A stretch of DNA of 40,620 bases from a virus. The notes below the pieces were generated by a model that did not search any database, was not told where the DNA came from, and saw nothing but the letters and a program-made list of their open reading frames with translations. How positions within the stretch are numbered: the stretch's first letter is position 1; every line of letters starts with the position of its first letter. Shown piece by piece: positions 30,489-38,605 of this stretch. The stretch covers positions 1 through 40,620 of the IMG/VR virus record IMGVR_UViG_3300035670_000523. One strand, 5' to 3'. The position numbers were made by a program, and so were the translations under genes.

Positions 30489-30521
30489 GTGCGCTGCTTA
30501 ATATAGCGGCGCACTTTTTTA
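30489..30521 (+). terminator. Rho-independent terminator
   Basis: GTGCGCTGCT and AGCGGCGCAC form a 10-bp stem (one mismatch) with loop TAATAT, followed by TTTTTT. It separates the small genes from the polymerase gene, which begins 8 nt later, so the polymerase must have another promoter or be read through. Confidence 0.85.
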
Positions 30522-30528
30522 TCTAATT

Positions 30529-32421
30529 ATGAACTTTATCCTGATCGATTCAACTTCAAAGTGCATCAAAGCTTTAACCGAATTAAGTAAGTATGACAAG
30601 ATTGTAGTCGATACTGAAACCACGGGGCTCGACAGTTGGGTCGCTCAGTTGCGTTTAATCCAAATATGTTCCGCTTCAGTGGAGGATATTGAAGATCCTG
30701 TGTATATTTTTGACGCGTTCAAAATAGACCTAAACGATGTTAGTCGTTACATAGAATCTCGAAAAACTTTAGTTGCTCATAACGCCAATTTCGATTTACA
30801 ATTTTTAGCTTCAGTCGGATGCGATTTTAAAGGTAATGTATTTTGTACTTACGTTGCAGAAAGAATACTGCGTGCGGGCTTTAAGGAGAAAAAAATTGCC
30901 CCTAAGACACAAAAGTCTTATTTCGCGGACATTTCCTGTGGCTTAAAAGCAGTTGCAGAACGTAGGTTGGGGTTAGAAATATCTAAAGAAGAGCAGCGGA
31001 GTGATTGGAGTCTCGAAGAACTTAGTCAGAGTCAACTAGATTATGCTGCTAAAGATGTAAAAATTTTACCTTTAATAGCAAAACAACAGTTAGAAGAATT
31101 AAAAGAGGAGAATCTGTTGGGAATATATTCAATCGAAAGTAAATGTATCCGACCCGTAGCGCAAATGTGTAGAAGAGGATTTAATATTGACATCGGTAAA
31201 TTAAAACAATTAAAGATTAAGATACAGGAAAAACTTGATACTAAAACAAATGAATTTATATTAGAACTAGATCAACGTTTACCTGATGATAGGAAACTTC
31301 CTCGAACAGACACAGGTGAACTTGCTATAGGTAAAAAACGAAATAAAGAATTTAATCCAAGCAGCACTGCTCAGTTAATCGTAGCTTTTACAAGCTGTGG
31401 GATCTCGGTGCCGGTAGATCAGAAGACAAATAAACCTACCTTGAATCAAGTTGCGTTAGCTGAATTTGATAGCGAAGATCCAACTTTATCCTTATATAGA
31501 GAAAGAGCGAAAATAGAAACACAATTAGAGCACGTTAATAAGTTACTTGAAAATATAAATCCTGTATCCCATAGATTACACTCCGGGTACAATCAAGTTG
31601 GTGCAAACTCTGGACGTTTTACAAGTAGTGGCGCACCAAAAACGGCGGCACGTAAAGCGAAAACAGTCTTTGGGATAAACATACAGCAAATTCCACGATC
31701 GAAAGAATTCCGTGAAATATTCGTAGCGACTCCTGGTTATAAATTAGTTATCTGCGATTGGGCTCAGATTGAACTTCGTCTTGGTGCTGAGCTAATTAAT
31801 ATTCCGCAGATGAAAAAAGCTTTTATTGATGGAATTGATTTGCACACACTAACTGCTAGTTTGATCTACAAAAAAGACATTTCAGAAGTAACGAAGGATG
31901 AGCGTCAAGATGGCAAAACTCTTAACTTCGCGCTGCAATATGGTATGGGTTATAGGAAATACAAAACTTATGCTGCACAGAGCGGTAAGTTAATTTCATT
32001 ATCAGAAGCAAAGGTCGCTCATACAGGATTTCATGCGGCATACCCACGCCTAAAAACTTGGCATACAGAACGTGCGGCACTGGTGGCCGACGGTTGGGCG
32101 TATGTACGTACAGCCTGCGGGCGTCGACGACTTTTAAGTTATGACGATGCGACAATGATGTGTAGCGCGAACACCCTGATTCAAGGTTCTGGCGCTGATA
32201 TTCTTAAAATAGCGATTGCAAAATTAAGCGATTATCTAAATAACGAGGCTTTCTTGGTCGCATGTGTTCACGACGAAATTGTTTTAGAGGTTAAATCAGA
32301 GCTAGCTGAATCATATAAAGAAAAATTAGAGACAATTATGAAAGAGGCTGCCGAGACTGTGCTGAAAACAGTTCCTGCCGCCGCCGACGCCAGCGTTGGC
32401 GATTCCTGGGCGTCCAAGTGA
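30529..32421 (+). CDS. Family A DNA polymerase with 3'-5' exonuclease
   Basis: A 630-residue protein. The 3'-5' exonuclease domain has Exo I VVDTETTGLDS (about residues 27-37), Exo II AHNANFDLQFL near 85, and Exo III DYAAKDVKILP near 170. The polymerase domain has motif A VICDWAQIELRLGAEL near 406, motif B with Arg, Lys, Phe and Tyr in the pattern R-x3-K-x3-F-x3-Y (RQDGKTLNFALQYG, near 458), and motif C VHDEIVLEV near 580. It copies the phage genome with proofreading. There is no 5'-3' exonuclease domain, as in T7-type and other phage polymerases. All catalytic residues appear intact. Confidence 0.95.
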   Translation: MNFILIDSTSKCIKALTELSKYDKIVVDTETTGLDSWVAQLRLIQICSASVEDIEDPVYIFDAFKIDLNDVSRYIESRKTLVAHNANFDLQFLASVGCDFKGNVFCTYVAERILRAGFKEKKIAPKTQKSYFADISCGLKAVAERRLGLEISKEEQRSDWSLEELSQSQLDYAAKDVKILPLIAKQQLEELKEENLLGIYSIESKCIRPVAQMCRRGFNIDIGKLKQLKIKIQEKLDTKTNEFILELDQRLPDDRKLPRTDTGELAIGKKRNKEFNPSSTAQLIVAFTSCGISVPVDQKTNKPTLNQVALAEFDSEDPTLSLYRERAKIETQLEHVNKLLENINPVSHRLHSGYNQVGANSGRFTSSGAPKTAARKAKTVFGINIQQIPRSKEFREIFVATPGYKLVICDWAQIELRLGAELINIPQMKKAFIDGIDLHTLTASLIYKKDISEVTKDERQDGKTLNFALQYGMGYRKYKTYAAQSGKLISLSEAKVAHTGFHAAYPRLKTWHTERAALVADGWAYVRTACGRRRLLSYDDATMMCSANTLIQGSGADILKIAIAKLSDYLNNEAFLVACVHDEIVLEVKSELAESYKEKLETIMKEAAETVLKTVPAAADASVGDSWASK

Positions 32422-32453
32422 GTTTCACTAAAGTACGGTCTGCCTCCAACCGA

Positions 32454-32482
32454 TTGACAATTCTCGAACTAAACTCTTAAAA
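32454..32482 (+). promoter_or_regulatory. Candidate promoter TTGACA-17-TTAAAA
   Basis: TTGACA (32454-32459) followed by 17 nt and TTAAAA (32477-32482). The -35 is perfect, the -10 weak. It would start transcription a few nt before the gene at 32496. Confidence 0.5.
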
Positions 32483-32495
32483 AAGATCAGGCCAA

Positions 32496-32993
32496 ATGGA
32501 TTTAGTAAAACTAAAAACTCAAAATAGTAAAGAAGTTTGTGCAGTAAAACTTTTTGCAGGTTACCACGGAGTGGTAATCGGAGATGATGAAATTTATGTT
32601 ACAAGTGAAGCGTTTAGATCTCCGTTACACGCGGCTAACGCTGCTCGAAAACTGAAAAAAGAACACAAAATTATAAAAAATATTAAGAAAAAAAACGATA
32701 CAACCACTACTATTATCCAGACTAAAATATGCAGAGTCAAAAAACTCTACAGCGAAGCCGAAGTGTCTACCTTAAAACATTTAAGGTTTCGGGAAGCTTG
32801 GGTAATCCTAAGCCCCGCTGGTGAATATGTTAAAACGGTTCTTACGCAAAATCGCGTTGTCGACTATTGTAGTAATAGAGATCAAGCTAAAACTTTTAAG
32901 ACATATGAAGAGGCTTCTGATTTTCAAAAAACTTTAAATAGAGTTGTAAAAACAGGACATTGCTTACGTAGATTTTTTGTCGAGGCAAATTAA
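32496..32993 (+). CDS. Unknown basic protein
   Basis: A 165-residue protein with strong positive charge, including a KKEHKIIKNIKKKN stretch near 55-68, which suggests nucleic-acid binding. The C-terminal half (REAWVILSPAGEYVKTVL, then a YEEASDFQKTLNRV helix) has a small alpha/beta look. No family recognised. Confidence 0.55.
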   Translation: MDLVKLKTQNSKEVCAVKLFAGYHGVVIGDDEIYVTSEAFRSPLHAANAARKLKKEHKIIKNIKKKNDTTTTIIQTKICRVKKLYSEAEVSTLKHLRFREAWVILSPAGEYVKTVLTQNRVVDYCSNRDQAKTFKTYEEASDFQKTLNRVVKTGHCLRRFFVEAN

Positions 32994-33028
32994 ACACTGC
33001 TAAACTGTAGGAAGTTAAGCTGCCAATA

Positions 33029-33973
33029 ATGGCCCGTCGTAGAACGTCTGCTCCAGAGCGAATCGCTGGTGATATTCTCGGTTTTACCACGGGGGCGGAT
33101 GTAGAGGAAAGTGAATCTGTTTTATCAAAATATTTTCCCGAACTTAGCCTGCGTTTACCTGCTAAAGGTTCTCGCGGTGGACGTTTAGGTCGGGCACCTC
33201 AAACAGCAGAGCAGGTTGTTAGCTATACACCTAAAGAAATGCTACAAGGATCTAGGGGTGGAGCAAGTGGCGGCAGCGCAAATGTTACTATTACTGCCCC
33301 TGTTTCGCTGTCACAAACGCAGACTGGAGCATCCGATTTTGCATCACAAATAGAAGATTTAAAGAAAACTTTATTAAGCCAATCAGAGACTTTAAAACAG
33401 TTAACTACGCCGAAGAAACCAGAAGGAGAAATAGAGCAAAAACCGGTAACTGCTCCACAAGTGCCGCAAGAAGCTGCTAGGGATTTTACACCTGTAAATT
33501 TAAATCCGCAAACTTCGGAAGAAGCTATTGAATATCTTTATCAAACTCAATTGGGTCGCACACCGGTTCAATCCGAAATTAAAAACTGGTTACAGGACCC
33601 TGCCTTTGCTGATAAAAGTCTTACAAGTGAAGAATGGAAATCCTTAACTTCTCAATTTCAAGGGTCTCCTGAGTATCAAAAACTGAAACCGCCAGCGGGG
33701 GGTTCGACGCCTGCTGCAGCGTCAACTCCAGCTCAGGCTCCTGCTTCTGCTCCTGCTAGAAGTTTCGAGCCGAGCAATATGAACCCACAAACATCAGAAG
33801 AAGCGGTTAAATACTTGTATCAAACTCAATTAGGTCGAACGCCTACCAGTTTAGAGACGGCATCGTGGCTGAAAAACCCCGCTTTCTCAGATGCAAGTTT
33901 AAGTGCTTCTGAGTGGAATACGCTAACATCTGCGTTCAAATCTTCTCCCGAGTACGCGTCAATACGTCGGTAA
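33029..33973 (+). CDS. Virion-like protein with two DUF4214-like repeats
   Basis: A 314-residue protein: a basic N-terminus (MARRRTSAPERIAGD), a Gly/Ser/Thr-rich linker, a short coiled coil around 110-130, then two repeats of about 57 residues (near 156-212 and 249-305). Each begins NPQTSEEAxxYLYQTQLGRT and ends in SPEY, the DUF4214 pattern that also appears in phycobilisome-linker-like and surface proteins. The linker between them is Ala/Pro-rich. It probably has a structural or adhesion role, although it lies among replication genes. Confidence 0.6.
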   Translation: MARRRTSAPERIAGDILGFTTGADVEESESVLSKYFPELSLRLPAKGSRGGRLGRAPQTAEQVVSYTPKEMLQGSRGGASGGSANVTITAPVSLSQTQTGASDFASQIEDLKKTLLSQSETLKQLTTPKKPEGEIEQKPVTAPQVPQEAARDFTPVNLNPQTSEEAIEYLYQTQLGRTPVQSEIKNWLQDPAFADKSLTSEEWKSLTSQFQGSPEYQKLKPPAGGSTPAAASTPAQAPASAPARSFEPSNMNPQTSEEAVKYLYQTQLGRTPTSLETASWLKNPAFSDASLSASEWNTLTSAFKSSPEYASIRR

Positions 33974-33995
33974 ATTAACTAAGACTTAGTGATTT

Positions 33996-34550
33996 GTGGA
34001 GAAATATAATCTAACGTTGTTTACAAGTAGTAAAAAAATCAGTTTGCCTGTTGCCGCAAACGATAGTAACCACGCGCAGGCACAGTCGGCGGACATCTGC
34101 CGAAGTCTTTGTGGTACACGATTTGAGCTGACCTACGGAACCAGTAGAAATAACTTATTATCTGAACTATTTAAAAAATTAGCTTTTAATAGCTATTCGC
34201 ACGACAGCTGCTCTATTTGGGAAGGTAAATTTACTAACAACTCGCCTTGTGTTTACGTCCTTGGCACTAGATTATATGTAAAAAATATAATTTTACGTTA
34301 TCTGGATATCCCCACTGACTCAGTTGTAAAACCTATCTGTAAATGTCAAGAGTGCGTAAATCCATATCACTTTATGTATACGCAACATAAGAATTCACGG
34401 TTAACGATCGGAGATATAAAATTACTAGAGGCATATAATCAACAAGGAGTGTCAGTAAACCAAATCGCAAAAGCTTTAAATGTGCATCGTTCAACAATAT
34501 TTAGAAAATTAAAAAAAGTTGATACTAGTAAAGTAAAAAACAAACCGTAA
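33996..34550 (+). CDS. HNH-like and HTH protein (possible homing-type nuclease or regulator)
   Basis: A 184-residue protein, GTG start. Residues 110-130 contain ICKCQECVNPYHFMY, a C-x-C-xx-C-NPYH motif as at the zinc site of HNH_3-type endonucleases, but the upstream HNH half looks weak. The C-terminus (about 140-175) is a resolvase-like helix-turn-helix: LLEAYNQQGVSVNQIAKALN, then VHRSTIFRKL. It may be a homing endonuclease, perhaps decayed, or a DNA-binding regulator. It sits between a virion-like gene and the SSB-like gene. Confidence 0.5.
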   Translation: MEKYNLTLFTSSKKISLPVAANDSNHAQAQSADICRSLCGTRFELTYGTSRNNLLSELFKKLAFNSYSHDSCSIWEGKFTNNSPCVYVLGTRLYVKNIILRYLDIPTDSVVKPICKCQECVNPYHFMYTQHKNSRLTIGDIKLLEAYNQQGVSVNQIAKALNVHRSTIFRKLKKVDTSKVKNKP

Positions 34551-34644
34551 TCCAGAATTTTCTTCGTAAACCTGATACCATAAGCAGGCTGTGAGGACTT
34601 TTTAGGCACTCATGGTAAACACACAATCCTTTAAAGTACACTAA

Positions 34645-35289
34645 ATGAATGTATTTATTCTTGGTCTCAGAGTCACAGCTGAGGCTCAAACAGACGACGA
34701 GACTCTAAATGTATTAGCGGAGGCACTTCCAAATTCTGAAAAAAGGGTTCCTACAAAAGTTCAATTGCTGCAGAAGACAAACCACTACGTCGGAAAACTT
34801 CTACAAAAATTAGTAGAGGGGGAAACTTTGTTAGCTATCGGGCCGACAAGGCCAACACCTGATGGTGTCCTACAAATGCAGCCAATGTTAATCGTTCAAA
34901 AAGATAACTTTGACGATTTATTAGCGATCAATTTATATGTAATGACGGGAGGCTTGGGTCCAAAATCTGACGAAGTAGAGTTATCGGATACCACGGTGAC
35001 AAACCGTTCTTTGGCTTGGCAAACTGAGGATAACGAAACCTCTTGGGCAAAGATTACAGCATGGAATGAACTTTCGAAACAGCTATCTGAACTCGCGCCA
35101 GGCACGCCAACTATCGCAGTTGGTAAAGTCTCAACAAGTGAGAAAGACGAAAAAATGTATTTAAACTATAACGTCGATAAAATTCTCTATCTTCCCAAGT
35201 CAAAAAAGGTTGCTCCTAAAAAAGCCGCTGACCCTGAAAAAGGTGTCGTGGCTGCAGCCGCTCTAGGTTCTATCGACTTTTCTCTCTGA
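34645..35289 (+). CDS. SSB-like single-stranded-DNA-binding protein
   Basis: A 214-residue protein. Residues 118-180 have the OB-fold strand order of SSB: NRSLAWQTEDNETSWAKITA, then WNELSKQLSELAPGTPTIAVG and MYLNYNVDKILYL. The N-terminal half is a divergent strand-rich region. The C-terminus is Ala-rich and ends in GSIDFSL, without the acidic tip of cellular SSBs. It should coat ssDNA at the replication fork. The next gene probably works with it. Confidence 0.6.
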   Translation: MNVFILGLRVTAEAQTDDETLNVLAEALPNSEKRVPTKVQLLQKTNHYVGKLLQKLVEGETLLAIGPTRPTPDGVLQMQPMLIVQKDNFDDLLAINLYVMTGGLGPKSDEVELSDTTVTNRSLAWQTEDNETSWAKITAWNELSKQLSELAPGTPTIAVGKVSTSEKDEKMYLNYNVDKILYLPKSKKVAPKKAADPEKGVVAAAALGSIDFSL

Positions 35290-35297
35290 TTCCAATC

Positions 35298-36119
35298 ATG
35301 GTATTTATCGCTGGCCAATTTTCTGCAGACGAAATTCTCTGCAACGTACCTCCTCACACACTACGTATTGATCTTCAAGCTCGCCGCTGGAAGTCCGACA
35401 TCGATTCGGAAAATGCAATTGTCGATAAAAACGACAACGGTATCCCTATCGAAATTGTTTTACTGGGTCTTACTCCTTACTTCGGAAATTTAGGCTTACG
35501 TAATCAAGAAGAGTTTTTACGAATTGCTTTCATCGGTGTAAGCCCGAACCACAGGTTGCTGCCACCTAGATGCGTTACTACTGCGATGATTTCTGGTAAG
35601 TCATCACAGAAAAACTTTATTAGCTACTTTCAAACTCTTTATAACAATAGAATTAACTGCGCTTCTGTTGTGACTACAACTAAATTTGTTACGCGCAGTT
35701 TTAATGAACGCGATCCGGTCACAGGCGCAGACGGAGCAAAAATTAACTTCAATGCTCTCGAATTTGCAGATCGACCTCCATCGGGCGAAGAAGAAACAAA
35801 CCTTATTGAGGATATAAATGCCTGGTTATCCGACAAGGGAACGATGCTCGCCACGGCGGCGCTCAAGTCTCACATTCCTGGATCGGATCTGGTTGAACTT
35901 CCTCTTGGGGCAGATCACACGGAAATTAAGGCCCAATTTGCTGCAACGCGTGGTGCTCCGGGGGAAAGAAATCTTCCTTCTGCTCGTGTTCCTTCAAAAT
36001 CTCTTATGCCTGCTGTCGTGGATGATGAGCAAGTGGATAATTCACCACCTGCTCCAAAAGCGAAAAAGGCTCTTGAGCTGACAGAAGAACAAGCAAAAGC
36101 TCTCGGGCTTGATTTTTAA
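35298..36119 (+). CDS. Unknown protein of replication block, SSB partner candidate
   Basis: A 273-residue protein, ATG preceded by ATC, 8 nt after the SSB-like stop. The first 110 residues are beta-rich and basic (IDLQARRWKSDID), and the last 60 are acidic and Pro-rich with a short ending ALELTEEQAKALGLDF. An acidic, hydrophobic tail is a feature of ssDNA-binding and recombination mediator proteins, so such a role is suggested but not shown. Confidence 0.5.
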   Translation: MVFIAGQFSADEILCNVPPHTLRIDLQARRWKSDIDSENAIVDKNDNGIPIEIVLLGLTPYFGNLGLRNQEEFLRIAFIGVSPNHRLLPPRCVTTAMISGKSSQKNFISYFQTLYNNRINCASVVTTTKFVTRSFNERDPVTGADGAKINFNALEFADRPPSGEEETNLIEDINAWLSDKGTMLATAALKSHIPGSDLVELPLGADHTEIKAQFAATRGAPGERNLPSARVPSKSLMPAVVDDEQVDNSPPAPKAKKALELTEEQAKALGLDF

Positions 36120-36136
36120 TTCACCTATTAAACTGA

Positions 36137-36164
36137 GGGGGCCAAGTAGGCCCCCGTTTTTTTT
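36137..36164 (+). terminator. Rho-independent terminator
   Basis: GGGGGCC (36137-36143), loop AAGTA, GGCCCCC (36149-36155), then G and TTTTTTTT. It is a strong terminator ending the SSB operon. The next gene starts at the base after the U-tract. Confidence 0.9.
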
Positions 36165-36566
36165 GTGAAACAAATTACTTTACGTAAAAAATCTAATCGT
36201 TTTTGGTGTACTATCTATTGCAAAAAGTTAACTAAAAATATTTGGAGTATTGGGTTAGTGGTAAATAAATCTAAACGAGCTAGTAATGATTGGTACGCGC
36301 AGCGTATGAACAAAAGAAAAAAACGTGTGGTAAGTGAACGAATTTATAAATCTTTAAAACAGTTACGAGTTTGCTTTATCCTCATTAAAAAAGCAATCAA
36401 AGTTTTACCGAATGACGCTGACTTCATCATCCACAACGATTTTAGAGAGGCGCAAGCACTTTCAAAATATGTTGAACGGTTAGGTTTTATGCCTATTTAT
36501 CTTCGGGGCTCTGTGTACTGGGTTTTAACAACTCCGAAAAAGGCGGAAGTTCTACTCCGTTCCTAA
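36165..36566 (+). CDS. Unknown basic protein starting in terminator tail
   Basis: A 133-residue basic protein (MKQITLRKKSNRFWCT...) with GTG start directly after the terminator U-tract. It has several Lys/Arg clusters (KKSNRF, NKRKKRVVSER) and a helical middle. If the terminator works, it needs read-through or an internal start. Its last 74 nt overlap the leftward NblA-like gene. Unknown function; nucleic-acid binding is plausible from charge. Confidence 0.45.
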   Translation: MKQITLRKKSNRFWCTIYCKKLTKNIWSIGLVVNKSKRASNDWYAQRMNKRKKRVVSERIYKSLKQLRVCFILIKKAIKVLPNDADFIIHNDFREAQALSKYVERLGFMPIYLRGSVYWVLTTPKKAEVLLRS

Positions 36567-36732
36567 CGCACCACTTGGTAAGACACACAAATAAGTGATT
36601 GCGTAATTGGTATTGTTGATGAATACCTTCGAATATTTCTAGTAACTCTTCTTTATTTAACTTTTTAGCATCCATCATCACGCGTTGGTGCATGAAGCTT
36701 TGCTCGGGAGTGACCCACTCAAGACTTAACAT
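36493..36732 (-). CDS. NblA-like (phycobilisome degradation) candidate
   Basis: A 79-residue protein. The segment MLSLEWVTPEQSFMHQRVMM with LNKEELLEIFEGIHQQYQLR has the shape of NblA: an LSLEQ-like opening, a charged V/M helix, then the E-L-L-x-I-F helix with Gln/Arg after it. NblA binds phycobilisomes and directs their breakdown, and functional copies occur in some cyanophages. Here the LEQ motif is split and a WCVRNGVELPPF tail is added. It lies convergent to the basic gene and overlaps it by 74 nt. The call is plausible but motif-level only. Confidence 0.45.
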   Translation of the reverse strand: MLSLEWVTPEQSFMHQRVMMDAKKLNKEELLEIFEGIHQQYQLRNHLFVCLTKWCVRNGVELPPFSELLKPSTQSPEDK

Positions 36733-36827
36733 AATCTTTAGGGCTTACGTGCTAACTATAATCACTATCAGCTGGCCGCGCTAGCAATACTCCGCTAAGC
36801 TTTGCAGACCTTGACTCCCGCACACCG

Positions 36828-37370
36828 GTGTCCGATTTTTACAGCATTCCTAAAGGTGTAACACACGCCCTTATAAAACACAGCTATATAACGGGTACGG
36901 TGCTGGTGCCTTATGATCCTCTTAGTGTATTGACGGATCAACTTCGATCACATAACTTCGTGGTCACCCGAAACGAAGACGAACAAAACTTAACGGATCC
37001 CATATGGTGGGTGTCGGAAAAACAAAAACAATACGATTGGGTAATTGCATGTACTACAGGCATTCCAGACTATAGTGAATACATACTGGAGTATGGAATA
37101 CAAATAGCAACTCAAGGAATAGCTGTATTAGATAGATTGTCTTTTATCGAACCAGTTACTCGGAGAAAAACATTCTTATTAAAAAATAAACTTACTAATA
37201 TGGTTGTTCTCCACCCACGCCCGAAGTTTCGTGCGTTGGGTAGTACAAGAGACTCTGTGACCAGTTGTTGGTTCGTCTTCCAACGTCCGGAAAATTGGCG
37301 CGATGGCACTCAAGTGACATTCGGGTTAGATTGGGACCGCGTTGACCCCCTGCCTCCGCTACAAGAATGA
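36828..37370 (+). CDS. Degenerate N6-adenine methyltransferase-like protein
   Basis: A 180-residue protein, GTG start, built like a short DNA adenine methyltransferase: DWVIACTTGIPDYSEYI where motif IV (D/NPPY/F) should be, then GIAVLDRLSFIEPVTRR, and HPRPKFRALGSTRDSVTSCW before WFVFQRPENW, a pattern of phage Dam-like enzymes. The catalytic NPPY/NPPF is replaced by TTGIPDY. It may be an inactive paralogue, an anti-restriction or binding protein. The stop overlaps the next start by 4 nt. Confidence 0.5.
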   Translation: MSDFYSIPKGVTHALIKHSYITGTVLVPYDPLSVLTDQLRSHNFVVTRNEDEQNLTDPIWWVSEKQKQYDWVIACTTGIPDYSEYILEYGIQIATQGIAVLDRLSFIEPVTRRKTFLLKNKLTNMVVLHPRPKFRALGSTRDSVTSCWFVFQRPENWRDGTQVTFGLDWDRVDPLPPLQE

Positions 37371-37729
37371 CATCTAAATCACAAAAATTTGAAGCGTTTC
37401 AAAGATCTATCCTTGATCACCTAGTAGCAACAAATGCCAAGCTTGACAAAATATCCGCTCTACTGGTTTCTAACCAACTCTTGGAAGAATGCGTCTCCCC
37501 GGATGGGACAGTTCGAACTGCCGAAGAGTGCGCAGAAGTTGTTACAGAAAGTTTTTGCGCAGGTATGTGCATCTCCGAAGAACTGAACGACAGAACTAAA
37601 GAATTCGAGTATCAAAAATCTGAATTTTTTGTGGATAGCGAAGATGAAAACGATGAAGATGAATTTGATAACGATGATGACGACAATGACGACATTCCTC
37701 CAAGGCACCCAGCACTAAATTTTAGGTAA
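37367..37729 (+). CDS. Acidic protein with Asp/Glu-rich tail
   Basis: A 120-residue protein. The first half is helical with several Cys (ECVSPDGTVRTAEECAEVV), and residues 88-112 are almost all Asp, Glu and Asn (EDENDEDEFDNDDDDNDD), a DNA-mimic-like run. It is translationally coupled (ATGA overlap) with the methyltransferase-like gene. Unknown function; an inhibitor of a DNA-binding host protein is one guess. Confidence 0.55.
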   Translation: MTSKSQKFEAFQRSILDHLVATNAKLDKISALLVSNQLLEECVSPDGTVRTAEECAEVVTESFCAGMCISEELNDRTKEFEYQKSEFFVDSEDENDEDEFDNDDDDNDDIPPRHPALNFR

Positions 37730-37765
37730 AAGAAGAGTAAGATATAATCAATTCGACACCTTGAT

Positions 37766-38545
37766 GTGTCTCAAACACGACTTACACTCAACGGTCTAAG
37801 GCACTACAACTGCGCTGGAATTCCTAAACCGTTACCTTCCGTTACAAGTATTCTTTCGGCCACGCAATCGGAGGAAACTCAGAAGAAGCTGGCTCACTGG
37901 AACGTCATGAATCCGGGAGCGCTAGAGAACGCTGCCGCTCGCGGAACGTTTGTTCATAATGCTGTGGAGAACTGGATACGTGGGCTGCGAGTCGAACCGC
38001 CCCGCGAGTATTTTCCTTATTGGGAGGGTATGCCCGAAAGATTAACGGAGCTATTAAGTGATGGCAAGGTCTTGTGGTCAGAAAAACCATATAACCAACC
38101 GCAGTGGTCTCGTTATACGGGAGAAGATGGTGTGGGCCGCATCCATTATTACGACGAGATTACGGGCTATGGTTACGCTGGATGTTGTGACATTATTTAT
38201 ATCGATGGTAATGGTGAAGTAATACTGGGAGATTTTAAAACTTCTGCAGGTCCATATAGTTTCAGATTCCCTAAGGCAGGGGTATTGATGGAGGATAAAT
38301 TGCGTAAAGCTTTAATCTCAGGTGTATTTAAACTTAAGAAGACGCAACTACAACTAGCGGCGTATAAAAAAGCTGCTGAGAGTTGCTTAGGAATAAAAAT
38401 AGATAAAACACAAATAATCGTGTCCACGCCTGTTCCAGAATTTTCTGTTCAAGTATTTACTTTTGGTAAAAACGATATTGAAAAACACGAAGAGCAATGG
38501 ATGGAGGTTGTCAAAAAGTTCTACAATCTTCAAGCTCACCCTTAA
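37766..38545 (+). CDS. PD-(D/E)XK nuclease (Cas4/RecB-like)
   Basis: A 259-residue protein, GTG start. Key motifs: RGTFVHNAVENWIRG near residue 60 (the upstream His helix), GCCDIIYIDGNGEVILGDFK around 140-158 (D-x(n)-D-x-K: Asp in GCCD, then GDFKTS), and a QLQLAAYKKAAE helix near 195, the QxxxY motif of Cas4/RecB/AddB-type nucleases. It lacks the four Cys of a Cas4 Fe-S cluster. It should cleave DNA during replication, recombination or host DNA breakdown. A TATAAT at 37743-37748 may be its -10. Confidence 0.85.
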   Translation: MSQTRLTLNGLRHYNCAGIPKPLPSVTSILSATQSEETQKKLAHWNVMNPGALENAAARGTFVHNAVENWIRGLRVEPPREYFPYWEGMPERLTELLSDGKVLWSEKPYNQPQWSRYTGEDGVGRIHYYDEITGYGYAGCCDIIYIDGNGEVILGDFKTSAGPYSFRFPKAGVLMEDKLRKALISGVFKLKKTQLQLAAYKKAAESCLGIKIDKTQIIVSTPVPEFSVQVFTFGKNDIEKHEEQWMEVVKKFYNLQAHP

Positions 38546-38605
38546 GGGTTTCTTCGCTGGCCACGGGGGGTCGTGTGTGCCACAATGTCTGGGCGGGAAC
38601 TATCG

